The position numbers and the translations under genes are program-made. The notes under the pieces are model-generated. The model made no database searches. It saw only the letters and a list, made by a program, of their open reading frames with translations, and was not told where the DNA came from. A stretch of DNA of 8,258 nucleotides from Actinomycetota bacterium (GTDB lineage: Bacteria; Actinomycetota; Humimicrobiia; Humimicrobiales; Humimicrobiaceae): NCBI GenBank assembly GCA_003567835.1, contig PWYO01000236.1, positions 1-8,258 on the forward strand. Reading direction: 5' to 3'. Shown piece after piece: positions 1-6,384 of this stretch. The stretch's first letter is position 1, and each line of letters begins with the position of its first letter.

Positions 1-510
1 ATAGAAGCAGGCGCCTATAAGGCAGGTGTCCTCACAACAGATCAAATCCCTTTTGATGAGAATCTAAGGCGTTATTGCCAGGTCAATTATTGCGGAAATT
101 ATGGAAAAAATTACGCCTGTCCCCCAAGTGTTGGTGATGAAAAACAATTGATCGCAAAAGCAAAAAACTATAAAAAGGCACTGGTTTTTCAAACAGTGGC
201 CCAAATTGAAGACTCCTTTGATTTAGAGGGAATGAAAGAGGCAGAACTTAGGCATTCAAAGATTGCAGCTAAAATCAATCAGCATATAAAAAAGCAGTTT
301 GATGATTATCTTCAGCTAACCGCAGGCAAATGCGCAGTTTGTCCGGTTTGTGCCCAGATTAAAAACGAACCCTGCAGGTTTCCAGACAAAGCCATTTCAT
401 CTTTGGAAGCATACTGTATGAATGTATCCACTCTGGCAAAGCTTTGCAGCATGAATTACATAAACGGAAAAGACACCGTTACCTATTTTGGCGCTTTTTT
501 ATTTAACTAA
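1..510 (+). CDS. DUF2284 family cysteine-rich putative metal-binding protein, 5' truncated
   Basis: The frame is open from base 1 to the TAA at 508-510 (169 residues visible), so the start lies outside the window. Family members usually begin only a short way before the first visible residues, so probably little more than ten residues are missing. Two cysteine clusters are visible. The N-terminal one is CQVNYCGNYGKNYACPPSVG, with Cys at visible residues 26, 31 and 40. The C-terminal one is CAVCPVCA followed by EPCRFP, with Cys at 111, 114, 117 and 125, a ferredoxin-like spacing. The C-terminal stretch EAYCMNV...VTYFGAFLF is also typical of DUF2284. I infer an iron-sulfur or other metal site; the biochemical role of the family is not established to my knowledge. 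There is no signal peptide or membrane segment in the visible part. It precedes moeA by 138 bp on the same strand, but nothing shows that it takes part in cofactor synthesis. Confidence 0.85.
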   Translation: MEAGAYKAGVLTTDQIPFDENLRRYCQVNYCGNYGKNYACPPSVGDEKQLIAKAKNYKKALVFQTVAQIEDSFDLEGMKEAELRHSKIAAKINQHIKKQFDDYLQLTAGKCAVCPVCAQIKNEPCRFPDKAISSLEAYCMNVSTLAKLCSMNYINGKDTVTYFGAFLFN

Positions 511-550
511 TTTACAAAATCGATTCAGTTTGTTAAAAGGGGCTGAAACA

Positions 551-631
551 ATGTATGTATTTTTTCAGATAGATGAATCAAAGTTTAAAAAAATGACATT
601 AAAATATGGCTTAGATTGTAAGCGAAAATAA
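551..631 (+). CDS. Possible 26-codon small ORF between the DUF2284 gene and moeA
   Basis: An ATG at 551 opens 26 codons ending in TAA at 629-631. An AAAAGGGG ribosome-site-like run lies 8 bases upstream. The peptide is lysine- and aromatic-rich (it begins MYVFFQIDE and ends DCKRK) and resembles nothing I recognise. CTGAAA at 543-548 can pair with TTTCAG at 563-568, placing the ATG in a loop. It ends 17 bases before moeA. It may be a chance ORF or a leader peptide; only the start context supports it. Confidence 0.2.
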   Translation: MYVFFQIDESKFKKMTLKYGLDCKRK

Positions 632-648
632 ATGACCAGGGGGGTTTC

Positions 649-1902
649 ATGGTTAAAATGATTGCAGTAAAGGAAGCGCAGAATAAAATTCTAAACATGG
701 GCAAGATGGTAGGCACAGCCAAGGTTCCCATTCTTGACAGCCTCGGTTTGGTGCTCGCAGAGGATATCATGTCTGACGATGACATACCTGTTTATGACAA
801 TTCAGCCATGGATGGTTTTGCAGTGAGGGCAGAGGATACCAAAGGAGCAGAACAAAGTCATCCTGTTCGGCTAAACATAATGGGCAAGGATATAGCGGCA
901 GGAAAAATGCCTGAACAGGATATAGAACAAGGCTGTTGTGTTCCCATCATGACCGGTGCCCCTATCCCTGGTAACTGTACTGCAGTGGTGATGAAAGAAG
1001 ATACAAAAATAACAGATTCAAAGACCCTTATTTATAAACAGTGCGAAAAAGGGGAGAATATAAGGTACAGAGGAGAAGATATAAAAAAAGGGGATAAAGT
1101 GCTCAAAAAAGGTAAAAAGATTTACCCTGCTGATATAGGGGTATTGGCTTCCCTGGGAAAAGACCTGGTACCGGCATACAAACCCCCTGTGGTGGGGATC
1201 ATATCCACTGGTGATGAGGTCGTTTCCATAGATAGCAAATTGGAAGCAGGCAGGGTCAGGGACAGCAACAGCTATTCGCTTGCTGCTCAGTTAAAAGAGA
1301 TGGGCATAACCTATTTCCGGTATGGGATTGTCAAAGATAGGAAAAGATTCATGGAGGAAAAGATACGAGAGGGCCTGTCCCAATGTAATATACTGCTTCT
1401 AAGCGGTGGGGTATCTGTGGGGGATTATGATTATGTAAAGGACACCCTGTTGGGGCTGGGGGCAGAACTTGTTTTCTGGAAGGTAAACCAGAAACCTGGA
1501 AAACCCCTGCTTTTTTTAACCTACGGGGACAGGTTGGTATTTGGCCTGCCTGGGAATCCAGTATCGGTGATGGTGTGTTTTGAAATGTATGTAAGGCCGC
1601 TTATAAAAAAGATCATGGGAGACAGCGAGCTTTTCAGGCCTACCATCAGGGCCAGAGCTGCCCATGATTTTAAGCATAAGGGAGACAGGACAAACTTTGC
1701 ACGTGTAATACTTGCGCAAAAAGAGGACGGCTGTTATTTCAGCTCTACCGGTATGCAGGGTTCGGGCATACTGACCTCCATGGCCAAAGCGGATGGAATC
1801 GCTGTTTTTGATGAAACCGAAGCGGGCAATATTAAAAAAGGCAGAGAGGCAGAGGTTTATCTGCTTAAGACTCCTGGCCGCATTCAGTGCTCTTGCCGGT
1901 AA
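649..1902 (+). CDS. moeA: MoeA, molybdopterin molybdenumtransferase (metal insertase)
   Basis: MoeA hydrolyses adenylylated molybdopterin and inserts molybdate (or tungstate) into the dithiolene to give the active cofactor in the cytoplasm. The 417-residue length fits the family. Motifs in order are PVYDNSAMDGFA (47-58), MTGAPIPG (101-108), RGEDIKKGD (141-149), STGDE (186-190), SGGVSVGDYD (252-261), KPGKPLLF (282-289) and GLPGNPVS (299-306). The central MoCF-binding fold is followed by the C-terminal beta-barrel domain IV. The ATG at 649 follows AGGGGGG (638-644) by 4 bases; an ATG at 658 is an alternative. The family core seems to end near AEVYLL (401-406). The last 11 residues (KTPGRIQCSCR) are encoded opposite the 3' end of mogA and look like an acquired tail. 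It is the only cofactor gene in the window on the plus strand, and no Rho-independent terminator is seen after it. Confidence 0.96.
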   Translation: MVKMIAVKEAQNKILNMGKMVGTAKVPILDSLGLVLAEDIMSDDDIPVYDNSAMDGFAVRAEDTKGAEQSHPVRLNIMGKDIAAGKMPEQDIEQGCCVPIMTGAPIPGNCTAVVMKEDTKITDSKTLIYKQCEKGENIRYRGEDIKKGDKVLKKGKKIYPADIGVLASLGKDLVPAYKPPVVGIISTGDEVVSIDSKLEAGRVRDSNSYSLAAQLKEMGITYFRYGIVKDRKRFMEEKIREGLSQCNILLLSGGVSVGDYDYVKDTLLGLGAELVFWKVNQKPGKPLLFLTYGDRLVFGLPGNPVSVMVCFEMYVRPLIKKIMGDSELFRPTIRARAAHDFKHKGDRTNFARVILAQKEDGCYFSSTGMQGSGILTSMAKADGIAVFDETEAGNIKKGREAEVYLLKTPGRIQCSCR

Positions 1903-2368
1903 GGATATCAAGCCCATGGGGAATGGGCCGGTATATGAGATCCAGACTGTCTTTTACGCCCTTTATGCTCCCCGGAAGGTTTATGATAAGCGTGCCGGCC
2001 CTTATTCCGGATATACCTCTGGATAGGATTGCCCGAGGCGTTTTTTTCTGGCCTTCCATTCTTATGATTTCACTAAACCCGGGGACCTTTTTTTCCACCA
2101 CTTCCTCGGTCGCTTCAGGGGTCAGGTCAGTTGGAGAAAATCCTGTTCCTCCGGTAGTAAGCACCAGGTTTGCTTTTTGGGTATCCGAAATCTTTTTAAG
2201 CTCGGCGCTTATCATCTCTTTATTGTCAGGCACTATGCTGTAATGGGCTATTTGCCAGCCTTTCTTTTTAAAGTACTCTATGATATATTTCCCGCTTCTG
2301 TCTTCCCTCTGGCCCCGGTATCCTTTATCGCTTACAGTGATGACTGCCACTTTGAATTGTTTTTTCAT
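1865..2368 (-). CDS. mogA: MogA/MoaB-type molybdopterin adenylyltransferase
   Basis: This enzyme activates molybdopterin by adenylylation (MPT + ATP to MPT-AMP), the step just before MoeA. The 167-residue length is normal for single-domain MogA/MoaB. Visible motifs are TVSDKG (11-16), TTGGTGFSP (71-79), DLTPEAT (81-87) and LPGS (131-134). Asp48 and Asp81 match the positions of E. coli MogA Asp49 and Asp82, which are implicated in catalysis. The ATG at 2368 has TAAGGA about 7 bases upstream. It is the last gene of the moaA-moaC-MOSC-mogA unit, 28 bp after the MOSC gene. Its 3' end overlaps convergent moeA by 38 bp, so the two mRNAs share an antisense segment. Some bacteria use MoaB in the same role, and sequence alone does not settle which name is best. 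Confidence 0.93.
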   Translation of the reverse strand: MKKQFKVAVITVSDKGYRGQREDRSGKYIIEYFKKKGWQIAHYSIVPDNKEMISAELKKISDTQKANLVLTTGGTGFSPTDLTPEATEEVVEKKVPGFSEIIRMEGQKKTPRAILSRGISGIRAGTLIINLPGSIKGVKDSLDLIYRPIPHGLDILTGKSTECGQES

Positions 2369-2396
2369 GGTTTTTCCTTACCCCTATTTTTATTAT

Positions 2397-2834
2397 TCAT
2401 ACAATTTCCAACTTGTCTCCCACCTTTATATCGCCCGGTTTCCGTACCCGGCAGAATACCCCTTCCTGGGGCATAATACAGCTTCCCAACTGGTAATAGA
2501 TCCTGCAGGGATGAAGACATTGCTTGCCAATCTGGGTAACTTCTAAACTCGCCTTGTCATTTCCAACCTTTATGATATCCCCCACCTGTAATTTTTTCAG
2601 GGGCAAGCGGGAAGTGGTGATATTTTCAGCAAAGTCTCCCGGGACTGCTTCAATCCCTTGAAGGTTTATGGTCCGGATGCTTTCAGCTGAGAGCAGGCTT
2701 ACCTGCCGGTGCCAGTCTCCGCTGTGTCCGTCCCCCTTTATACCCCTACTGCCCAGACTGGCTTCTACTACCGGGTGCTTTTTGCCACCTTTTTTTTTAC
2801 TTATGTTGATGGATGCTATACTGCCTTTCTGCAA
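2397..2834 (-). CDS. MOSC domain-containing protein
   Basis: This is a stand-alone MOSC domain of 145 residues, related to the C-terminal domain of Moco sulfurase. Such domains are thought to carry sulfur or bind the pterin cofactor; the substrate here is unknown. Visible family features are GDGHSGDWHRQVSLLSAESI (34-53), PGDFAENITT (65-74), LEVTQIGKQC (97-106) and MPQEGVF (121-127). Cys106 sits in the conserved GK-x-C position; Cys110, Cys119 and Cys128 are further candidates for sulfur or metal contact. The start appears to be TTG at 2834, since no nearby in-frame ATG exists and TAGGGGG lies 7-8 bases upstream. That ribosome site overlaps the moaC stop codon (11-bp gap), so translation is probably coupled. 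Placement between moaC and mogA fits a cofactor-processing role. Confidence 0.9.
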   Translation of the reverse strand: MQKGSIASINISKKKGGKKHPVVEASLGSRGIKGDGHSGDWHRQVSLLSAESIRTINLQGIEAVPGDFAENITTSRLPLKKLQVGDIIKVGNDKASLEVTQIGKQCLHPCRIYYQLGSCIMPQEGVFCRVRKPGDIKVGDKLEIV

Positions 2835-2845
2835 GCCTCTGCCCC

Positions 2846-3331
2846 CTATCCCGACTTTTTATAATCGCTTCGTCCGCCCGATTTTTCCAATAGCTCTATG
2901 CCTTCAATCCTTAATTCTTTGGACATTGCCTTACACATATCGTATATGGCCAGCAGGCTTATGCTAACCGCTGTTAAGGCTTCCATCTCCACGCCCGTAC
3001 GATCGGCACCCTTTGCGGTTGCAATGGCTTCTATGCTGTTTTTTTCATTCAATATCCTGAACTCTATCCCCACAAACGTAAGCCTTACCTGGTGGCATAA
3101 GGGTATAAGCTCCCAGGTTTTTTTGGCAGCAGATATGGCTGCAACCCTGGCTACAGACAGTACATCCCCTTTTTTAAGCTGGTTTGTTGTGATCTTTTCA
3201 ATGATCGGAGGATTTAGCCTGATAAAGCCCCTGGCCCTGGCAGTTCTGATGCTTGCATCCTTTTGGCTTACATCCACCATCCTGGCCTTGCCCCGTTTGT
3301 CGGTATGGCTAAAACCATCTGTATGTTCCAT
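2846..3331 (-). CDS. moaC: MoaC, cyclic pyranopterin monophosphate synthase
   Basis: MoaC converts 3',8-cyclo-7,8-dihydro-GTP, the MoaA product, into cyclic pyranopterin monophosphate. I place the start at ATG 3331 (161 residues). The longer frame would begin at TTG 3343, but the GGAGGA ribosome site lies between the two and fits only the ATG, at 5-base spacing. Visible motifs are MVDVS (18-22), KKGDVLSVARVAAISAAKKT (53-72), PLCHQ (77-81), TGVEMEALTA (112-121) and YDMCKA (130-135). Residues aligning with the E. coli active site are Lys54, His80, Glu115, Glu117, Asp131 and Lys134. The usual PLCHP reads PLCHQ here, a change beside the catalytic His. The C-terminus LLEKSGG is typical. moaA's TAA is one base upstream and the MOSC gene follows by 11 bp, so this is a tightly coupled operon. 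Confidence 0.95.
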   Translation of the reverse strand: MEHTDGFSHTDKRGKARMVDVSQKDASIRTARARGFIRLNPPIIEKITTNQLKKGDVLSVARVAAISAAKKTWELIPLCHQVRLTFVGIEFRILNEKNSIEAIATAKGADRTGVEMEALTAVSISLLAIYDMCKAMSKELRIEGIELLEKSGGRSDYKKSG

Positions 3332-3332
3332 T

Positions 3333-4337
3333 TTATCCTCCAATTCTGTTCATGGATTCAAATAAATGAGGCCTACCTCGGCTGCTGCAATCCCTATCAA
3401 GAGGCTTACTCTTAATAAAGGCGGCAATTTTTTCCTGTACGGCAGCATCATCGCTATTTTGAAGATCTTTTTTTATATCCAGTTCCTCGCTGGAGAAAAG
3501 GCAGGTTTTTAGCGTGCCCCTGCAGGTAAGCCTGATGCGGTTACAGTAGCTGCATGTATCCCTTCTGTTTTCAATAAACCCTATGCTTCCCTTATCCCCT
3601 TCCTTTTTATAATAAACCGCTGGCCCAAAACCCAATTGTTCTTCAAGCGGCTTGTAGCCCAAGGGGTTCATAAAACTTATAATATCCCGGATCGCTATCC
3701 CTGGCGGTGAAGAAGGAGCGGTATTGATGCTGCATTCAATGTTGTTTGTGCCTGGGACAGGCATCATCTCTATAAACCTTATATGAACCGGCATGCTTTC
3801 AGCCATGTTCATAAACCTGGCTGCATCTTCCAGGTCAAACAGGGGGGTTATAACCGTATTGATCTTTATGGGGCCGAAACCCATCCCTATAGAATCATCG
3901 ACTGCCTGGAGCACGCTATCCAGTCTGCTCCCCCGGGTGATGGTCCTGTACTTTTCCTGATTAAGGCTGTCTATACTGATATTAAGCCTTCTTATGCCCA
4001 GACGGTAAAGGTTTTTTGCGTATTTTTTCAGAAGCATCCCATTGGTAGTAAGGGATATATCCTCTATTTTCTCAATATTTTTTATCCCTTCTGCTAGGAT
4101 TAGGATATTTTCCCGCAGCAAAGGCTCGCCCCCGGTAAGCCTTACCTTACTTATGCCCATATCGGACAATATGGCCACGGCTCTTTTTGTCTCTTCCAGG
4201 GTCAGAAGTTTGTCCTTATGATGCAGTTTTATCCCTTGAGGAGGCATGCAGTAGCTGCACCTCAAGTTGCAGCGGTCGGTGACAGAAACCCTGAGGTAAT
4301 CGATTTTTCTGCTGTAACCATCACTAAGTCTATACAT
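3333..4337 (-). CDS. moaA: MoaA, GTP 3',8-cyclase (radical SAM)
   Basis: MoaA is the first enzyme of molybdopterin synthesis: a radical SAM protein that cyclises GTP to 3',8-cH2GTP. It has 334 residues, a normal length. The N-terminal cluster motif CNLRCSYC gives CX3CX2C at Cys23, 27 and 30; GGEP is at 69-72; RRLNISIDSL (116-125) and RFIEMMPVP (187-195) follow. The C-terminal cluster motif CSYCNRIRLTC...TC has Cys262, 265 and 279 (CX2CX13C) for the GTP-binding second 4Fe-4S cluster. The protein ends in Gly-Gly, the conserved tail needed for catalysis in this family. The ATG at 4337 has only a weak ribosome site (AGAAGATAG). It is the promoter-proximal gene of the minus-strand pterin operon, and the codons for its Gly-Gly tail form the moaC ribosome site. 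Confidence 0.96.
   Translation of the reverse strand: MYRLSDGYSRKIDYLRVSVTDRCNLRCSYCMPPQGIKLHHKDKLLTLEETKRAVAILSDMGISKVRLTGGEPLLRENILILAEGIKNIEKIEDISLTTNGMLLKKYAKNLYRLGIRRLNISIDSLNQEKYRTITRGSRLDSVLQAVDDSIGMGFGPIKINTVITPLFDLEDAARFMNMAESMPVHIRFIEMMPVPGTNNIECSINTAPSSPPGIAIRDIISFMNPLGYKPLEEQLGFGPAVYYKKEGDKGSIGFIENRRDTCSYCNRIRLTCRGTLKTCLFSSEELDIKKDLQNSDDAAVQEKIAAFIKSKPLDRDCSSRGRPHLFESMNRIGG
3336..3341 (-). promoter_or_regulatory. Ribosome binding site of moaC, inside the moaA stop region
   Basis: GGAGGA on the minus strand encodes the last two residues (Gly-Gly) of MoaA and is followed by TAA, one A and the moaC ATG. The 5-base spacing from GGAGG to that ATG is ideal. This decides the moaC start at 3331 rather than the upstream TTG at 3343, which would lie before its own ribosome site. 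Confidence 0.8.
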
Positions 4338-4456
4338 ATCTATCTTCTATATATGCTGGTTAACAATTTTTACACCGGTTTCGTTGCAATAAAACATTCT
4401 GCTTATGGAGGTTTCTCTACCAATCAGCCATAAAGGCTGACCCGTCGCCCTATTCG
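4338..4456 (-). promoter_or_regulatory. Candidate structured 5' leader of the moaA operon
   Basis: If transcription starts about 7 bases after the TATAAT, the mRNA has a leader of roughly 120 nt before the moaA ATG. It contains a stem GGUCAGCC/GGCUGAUU (4422-4442, 8 bp including two G-U pairs, loop UUUAU). Further short pairings follow, such as GUUUU/GAAAC. Near the start codon, GCAUAU can pair with AUAUGU so that the weak ribosome site is in the loop and the AUG in the stem. Moco-responsive riboswitches precede moaA in many bacteria, including some Clostridia. I could not match this sequence to that consensus by eye, so a riboswitch is only a possibility. Confidence 0.35.
4422..4442 (-). repeat. 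Stem-loop in the moaA leader
   Basis: An 8-bp inverted repeat (GGTCAGCC and GGCTGATT on the minus strand, two G-U pairs in RNA) closes a 5-base loop. It lies shortly downstream of the predicted moaA transcription start. No T-run follows, so it is not a standard terminator. Confidence 0.55.
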
Positions 4457-4462
4457 TTTTCA

Positions 4463-4491
4463 ATTATAGTGGAATCTGGTAAAAATAAAAC
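4463..4491 (-). promoter_or_regulatory. Probable sigma-A promoter of the moaA operon
   Basis: A perfect TATAAT -10 box reads on the minus strand at 4468-4463. At the 17-base spacing the -35 hexamer is GTTTTA, a poor match to TTGACA, so activator dependence or low basal strength is possible. It sits between the end of the tup genes (with a possible terminator) and moaA, where a promoter is expected. Confidence 0.45.
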
Positions 4492-4494
4492 GTT

Positions 4495-4531
4495 AAAAAG
4501 CCGCCAGATACAAGCCTGCTGACTTTGGGCT
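4495..4531 (-). terminator. Possible Rho-independent terminator after tupC
   Basis: On the minus strand AGCC, a CAAA bulge and GTCAG pair with CTGGC and GGCT around an 11-base loop, followed directly by a run of five T (the first doubling as the last stem base). The stem is short and bulged, so it is a weak candidate. Its position, about 85 bp after tupC and just before the moaA promoter, is right for separating the two transcription units. Confidence 0.35.
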
Positions 4532-4614
4532 CCTATATTTGCATCCATGTACCTTTCTGATTTCCTGTGTAAACGGTGTCCATTTTTTAGAATCCCAGTT
4601 TTGTTTCTTTGATA

Positions 4615-5694
4615 TTATCTACGCTTGATAAGGTGAACCCTGGTGGCTTTAAAGGAGGCATAAACTTCTTTTCCTATCCGCAAATCCAGGTCCTCTAGGG
4701 ACAGGTTGGTGACCAGTGCAACCAGTAAAAATCCACAATCCACCTCTACCTGGCTGACTGGGCCCTGTGAAGTAACTTGACTGACCTTTCCAAAAAAACA
4801 ATTTCTTGCTGAGCTCTTATGGTTAGATAAGGCTATGGTAATATCTTCAGGCCGGATACCAACGTATACTTCTTGGCCAACAGGAGAATCTGAGACTGTT
4901 TCTATGAGACTGTTGCCAATATCGACCACGGCTACACCTTTGCTGTTTTGACATACCCTTCCTCCAATCATGTTCTGCATACCAACAAAATTGGCTACCT
5001 CTTTATGTTCAGGCAAGCGAAAGATCTGTTTCGCATCCCCTACCTGGACAATTTTGCCATTGATAATCACCCCTATCCTGTCAGCCAGCTGCTGTCCCTG
5101 GGACATATCATGCGTGGACATGATTATGGTAGTATGATTTTGTTCAACGACATAAGAAATTAATTGTTCAACCTTGGCCGCTGTATTGGGATCAAGGTTC
5201 GCGGTGGGCTCATCCAGCAGCAATACTTCAGGCTCGACCACCATAGCTCTGGCTAAAGCCACTCTTTGTGCCTCTCCTCCAGAGAGGGTGCGGGCGTTTT
5301 TCTTCTTATAGCTTTCAAGGCCGACCATTTCCAGAATATGATGAACCTTTTCATCGATTTTGCCTTTTTTAACGCCCCTCCACCGCAGCCCGCAGGCAAC
5401 ATTGTCATACACGCTCAAATTAAACACCTGAGGCTTTTGAAGAACAAATGCGATCCTGCGGCGCACCTTTAATCTCAAGTCATTCGATTTGGTGACATCG
5501 GTGCCATTATAATATATTTTTCCTGAACCAAGCTTTTCCAAGAGGCCAATGAGGCGCAGAAGCGTTGTTTTGCCTGCCCCAGTAGGCCCAATGAGTGCAA
5601 AGGTAGATCCTTCATGGATCTTTAAGTTGATATCTTCTAATATGATTCGTTCACCATAGCTGTGGTTTAAGCCTACTACTTGTATGAAAGACAT
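4615..5694 (-). CDS. tupC: TupC, tungstate ABC transporter ATP-binding protein
   Basis: This is the cytoplasmic ATPase that powers tungstate import through TupB. I place the start at ATG 5694 (359 residues): GAGG lies 5 bases upstream. The GTG at 5700, which overlaps the tupB TGA, has no ribosome site and would add only two residues. From the ATG the motifs are Walker A GPTGAGKTT (36-44), Q-loop Gln86, signature LSGGEAQRVALARA (137-150), Walker B VLLLDEP (157-163) and H-loop STHD (193-196). After about residue 235 comes a TOBE-like regulatory region (VGIRPEDITIALS, about 278-290, then a second beta-rich stretch), as in oxyanion importers of the ModC/WtpC/TupC group. Tungstate rather than molybdate specificity is inferred from neighbouring tupA. 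The gene begins 2 bases after tupB ends, so they are co-translated. Confidence 0.9.
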   Translation of the reverse strand: MSFIQVVGLNHSYGERIILEDINLKIHEGSTFALIGPTGAGKTTLLRLIGLLEKLGSGKIYYNGTDVTKSNDLRLKVRRRIAFVLQKPQVFNLSVYDNVACGLRWRGVKKGKIDEKVHHILEMVGLESYKKKNARTLSGGEAQRVALARAMVVEPEVLLLDEPTANLDPNTAAKVEQLISYVVEQNHTTIIMSTHDMSQGQQLADRIGVIINGKIVQVGDAKQIFRLPEHKEVANFVGMQNMIGGRVCQNSKGVAVVDIGNSLIETVSDSPVGQEVYVGIRPEDITIALSNHKSSARNCFFGKVSQVTSQGPVSQVEVDCGFLLVALVTNLSLEDLDLRIGKEVYASFKATRVHLIKRR

Positions 5695-5696
5695 GT

Positions 5697-6383
5697 TCAC
5701 CTCTGCTGCAGTCTGTTAAGAATGATATTAATGACCAGGGCCAGGGATAAGAGAATCATACCCAGTGCGATCGATAATTCTAATTGGCCTTTGGCAGTCT
5801 CCAAAGATATTGCTGTGGTGATGATCCTGGTAAATCCTCTGATGTTTCCACCGACCATCATGGCAGCTCCCAATTCCGAGATTGCTCTGCCAAAGCCCAT
5901 GATTACCGCAGATAAAATAGCATATCTTGACTCCCTAAGCACCACCAAGGCAGTTTGAAAGCCGTTTGCACCCAGTGAGATAGCGGTATCCACAATCGCC
6001 TTATCGATGGCGCTAAAGGCTGAGATGGTTAAGCCAATCAATATTGGGCTGATCAATATCACCTGGGCTATGACCATGGTTGTGGGTGTAAACATGAGTC
6101 CCAAATCACCCAGCACGCCTGCGCGGGAAAAGAGGACAAAAACAAATAAGCCAACAATCACTGTGGGTATACTAAATAATGTCTGGATGATGTTTATCAG
6201 CATTCGCTTGCCGAAGAAATTACGAAAATGTATCAGGCTTCCCAAGGGTATGCAAATAATAGAAGCGAGGAGGGTGGATGTCAGTGATATCCGCAATGTT
6301 CTCCCCGCGATCTCCAAAACTTCGGCATCAAGGGAAACGATAAGCTCTATTGCTTTGATGAAGCCACGCCATATTTCAGTCAT
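5697..6383 (-). CDS. tupB: TupB, tungstate ABC transporter permease
   Basis: TupB is the membrane channel subunit of the importer, with 228 residues. Hydrophobic segments lie at about 36-52, 66-86, 100-122, 155-172 and 205-224, consistent with five or more transmembrane helices. The EAA-type coupling loop that contacts the ATPase is at about 132-151 (DTAISLGANGFQTALVVLRE). Motifs FSIPTVIVGLFVF (70-82) and FTPTTMVIAQ (98-107) resemble TupB/WtpB permeases. The ATG at 6383 has only a weak ribosome site (GGTAAAG). It starts one base after the stop of an upstream 64-codon frame, so coupling is conceivable. tupC follows directly. A 239-bp gap separates it from tupA, unusually long for this operon type. 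Confidence 0.9.
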   Translation of the reverse strand: MTEIWRGFIKAIELIVSLDAEVLEIAGRTLRISLTSTLLASIICIPLGSLIHFRNFFGKRMLINIIQTLFSIPTVIVGLFVFVLFSRAGVLGDLGLMFTPTTMVIAQVILISPILIGLTISAFSAIDKAIVDTAISLGANGFQTALVVLRESRYAILSAVIMGFGRAISELGAAMMVGGNIRGFTRIITTAISLETAKGQLELSIALGMILLSLALVINIILNRLQQR

Positions 6384-6384
6384 T

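Noticed and set aside
3329..3343. moaC start at TTG 3343, giving 165 residues.
   Set aside because: The GGAGGA ribosome site lies downstream of that TTG and is correctly spaced for the ATG at 3331; known MoaC proteins also begin near that point.
4347..4463. A 38-codon minus-strand frame from TTG at 4463 that ends 9 bp before the moaA ATG.
   Set aside because: It has no ribosome site, and its TTG overlaps the TATAAT -10 box, so the predicted transcript would not include the start. It is better explained as leader RNA, although its end near the moaA start resembles the arrangement at tupA and tupB.
5697..5700. tupC start at GTG 5700, overlapping the tupB stop as GTGA.
   Set aside because: There is no ribosome site before the GTG; GAGG is correctly spaced for the ATG at 5694 instead.
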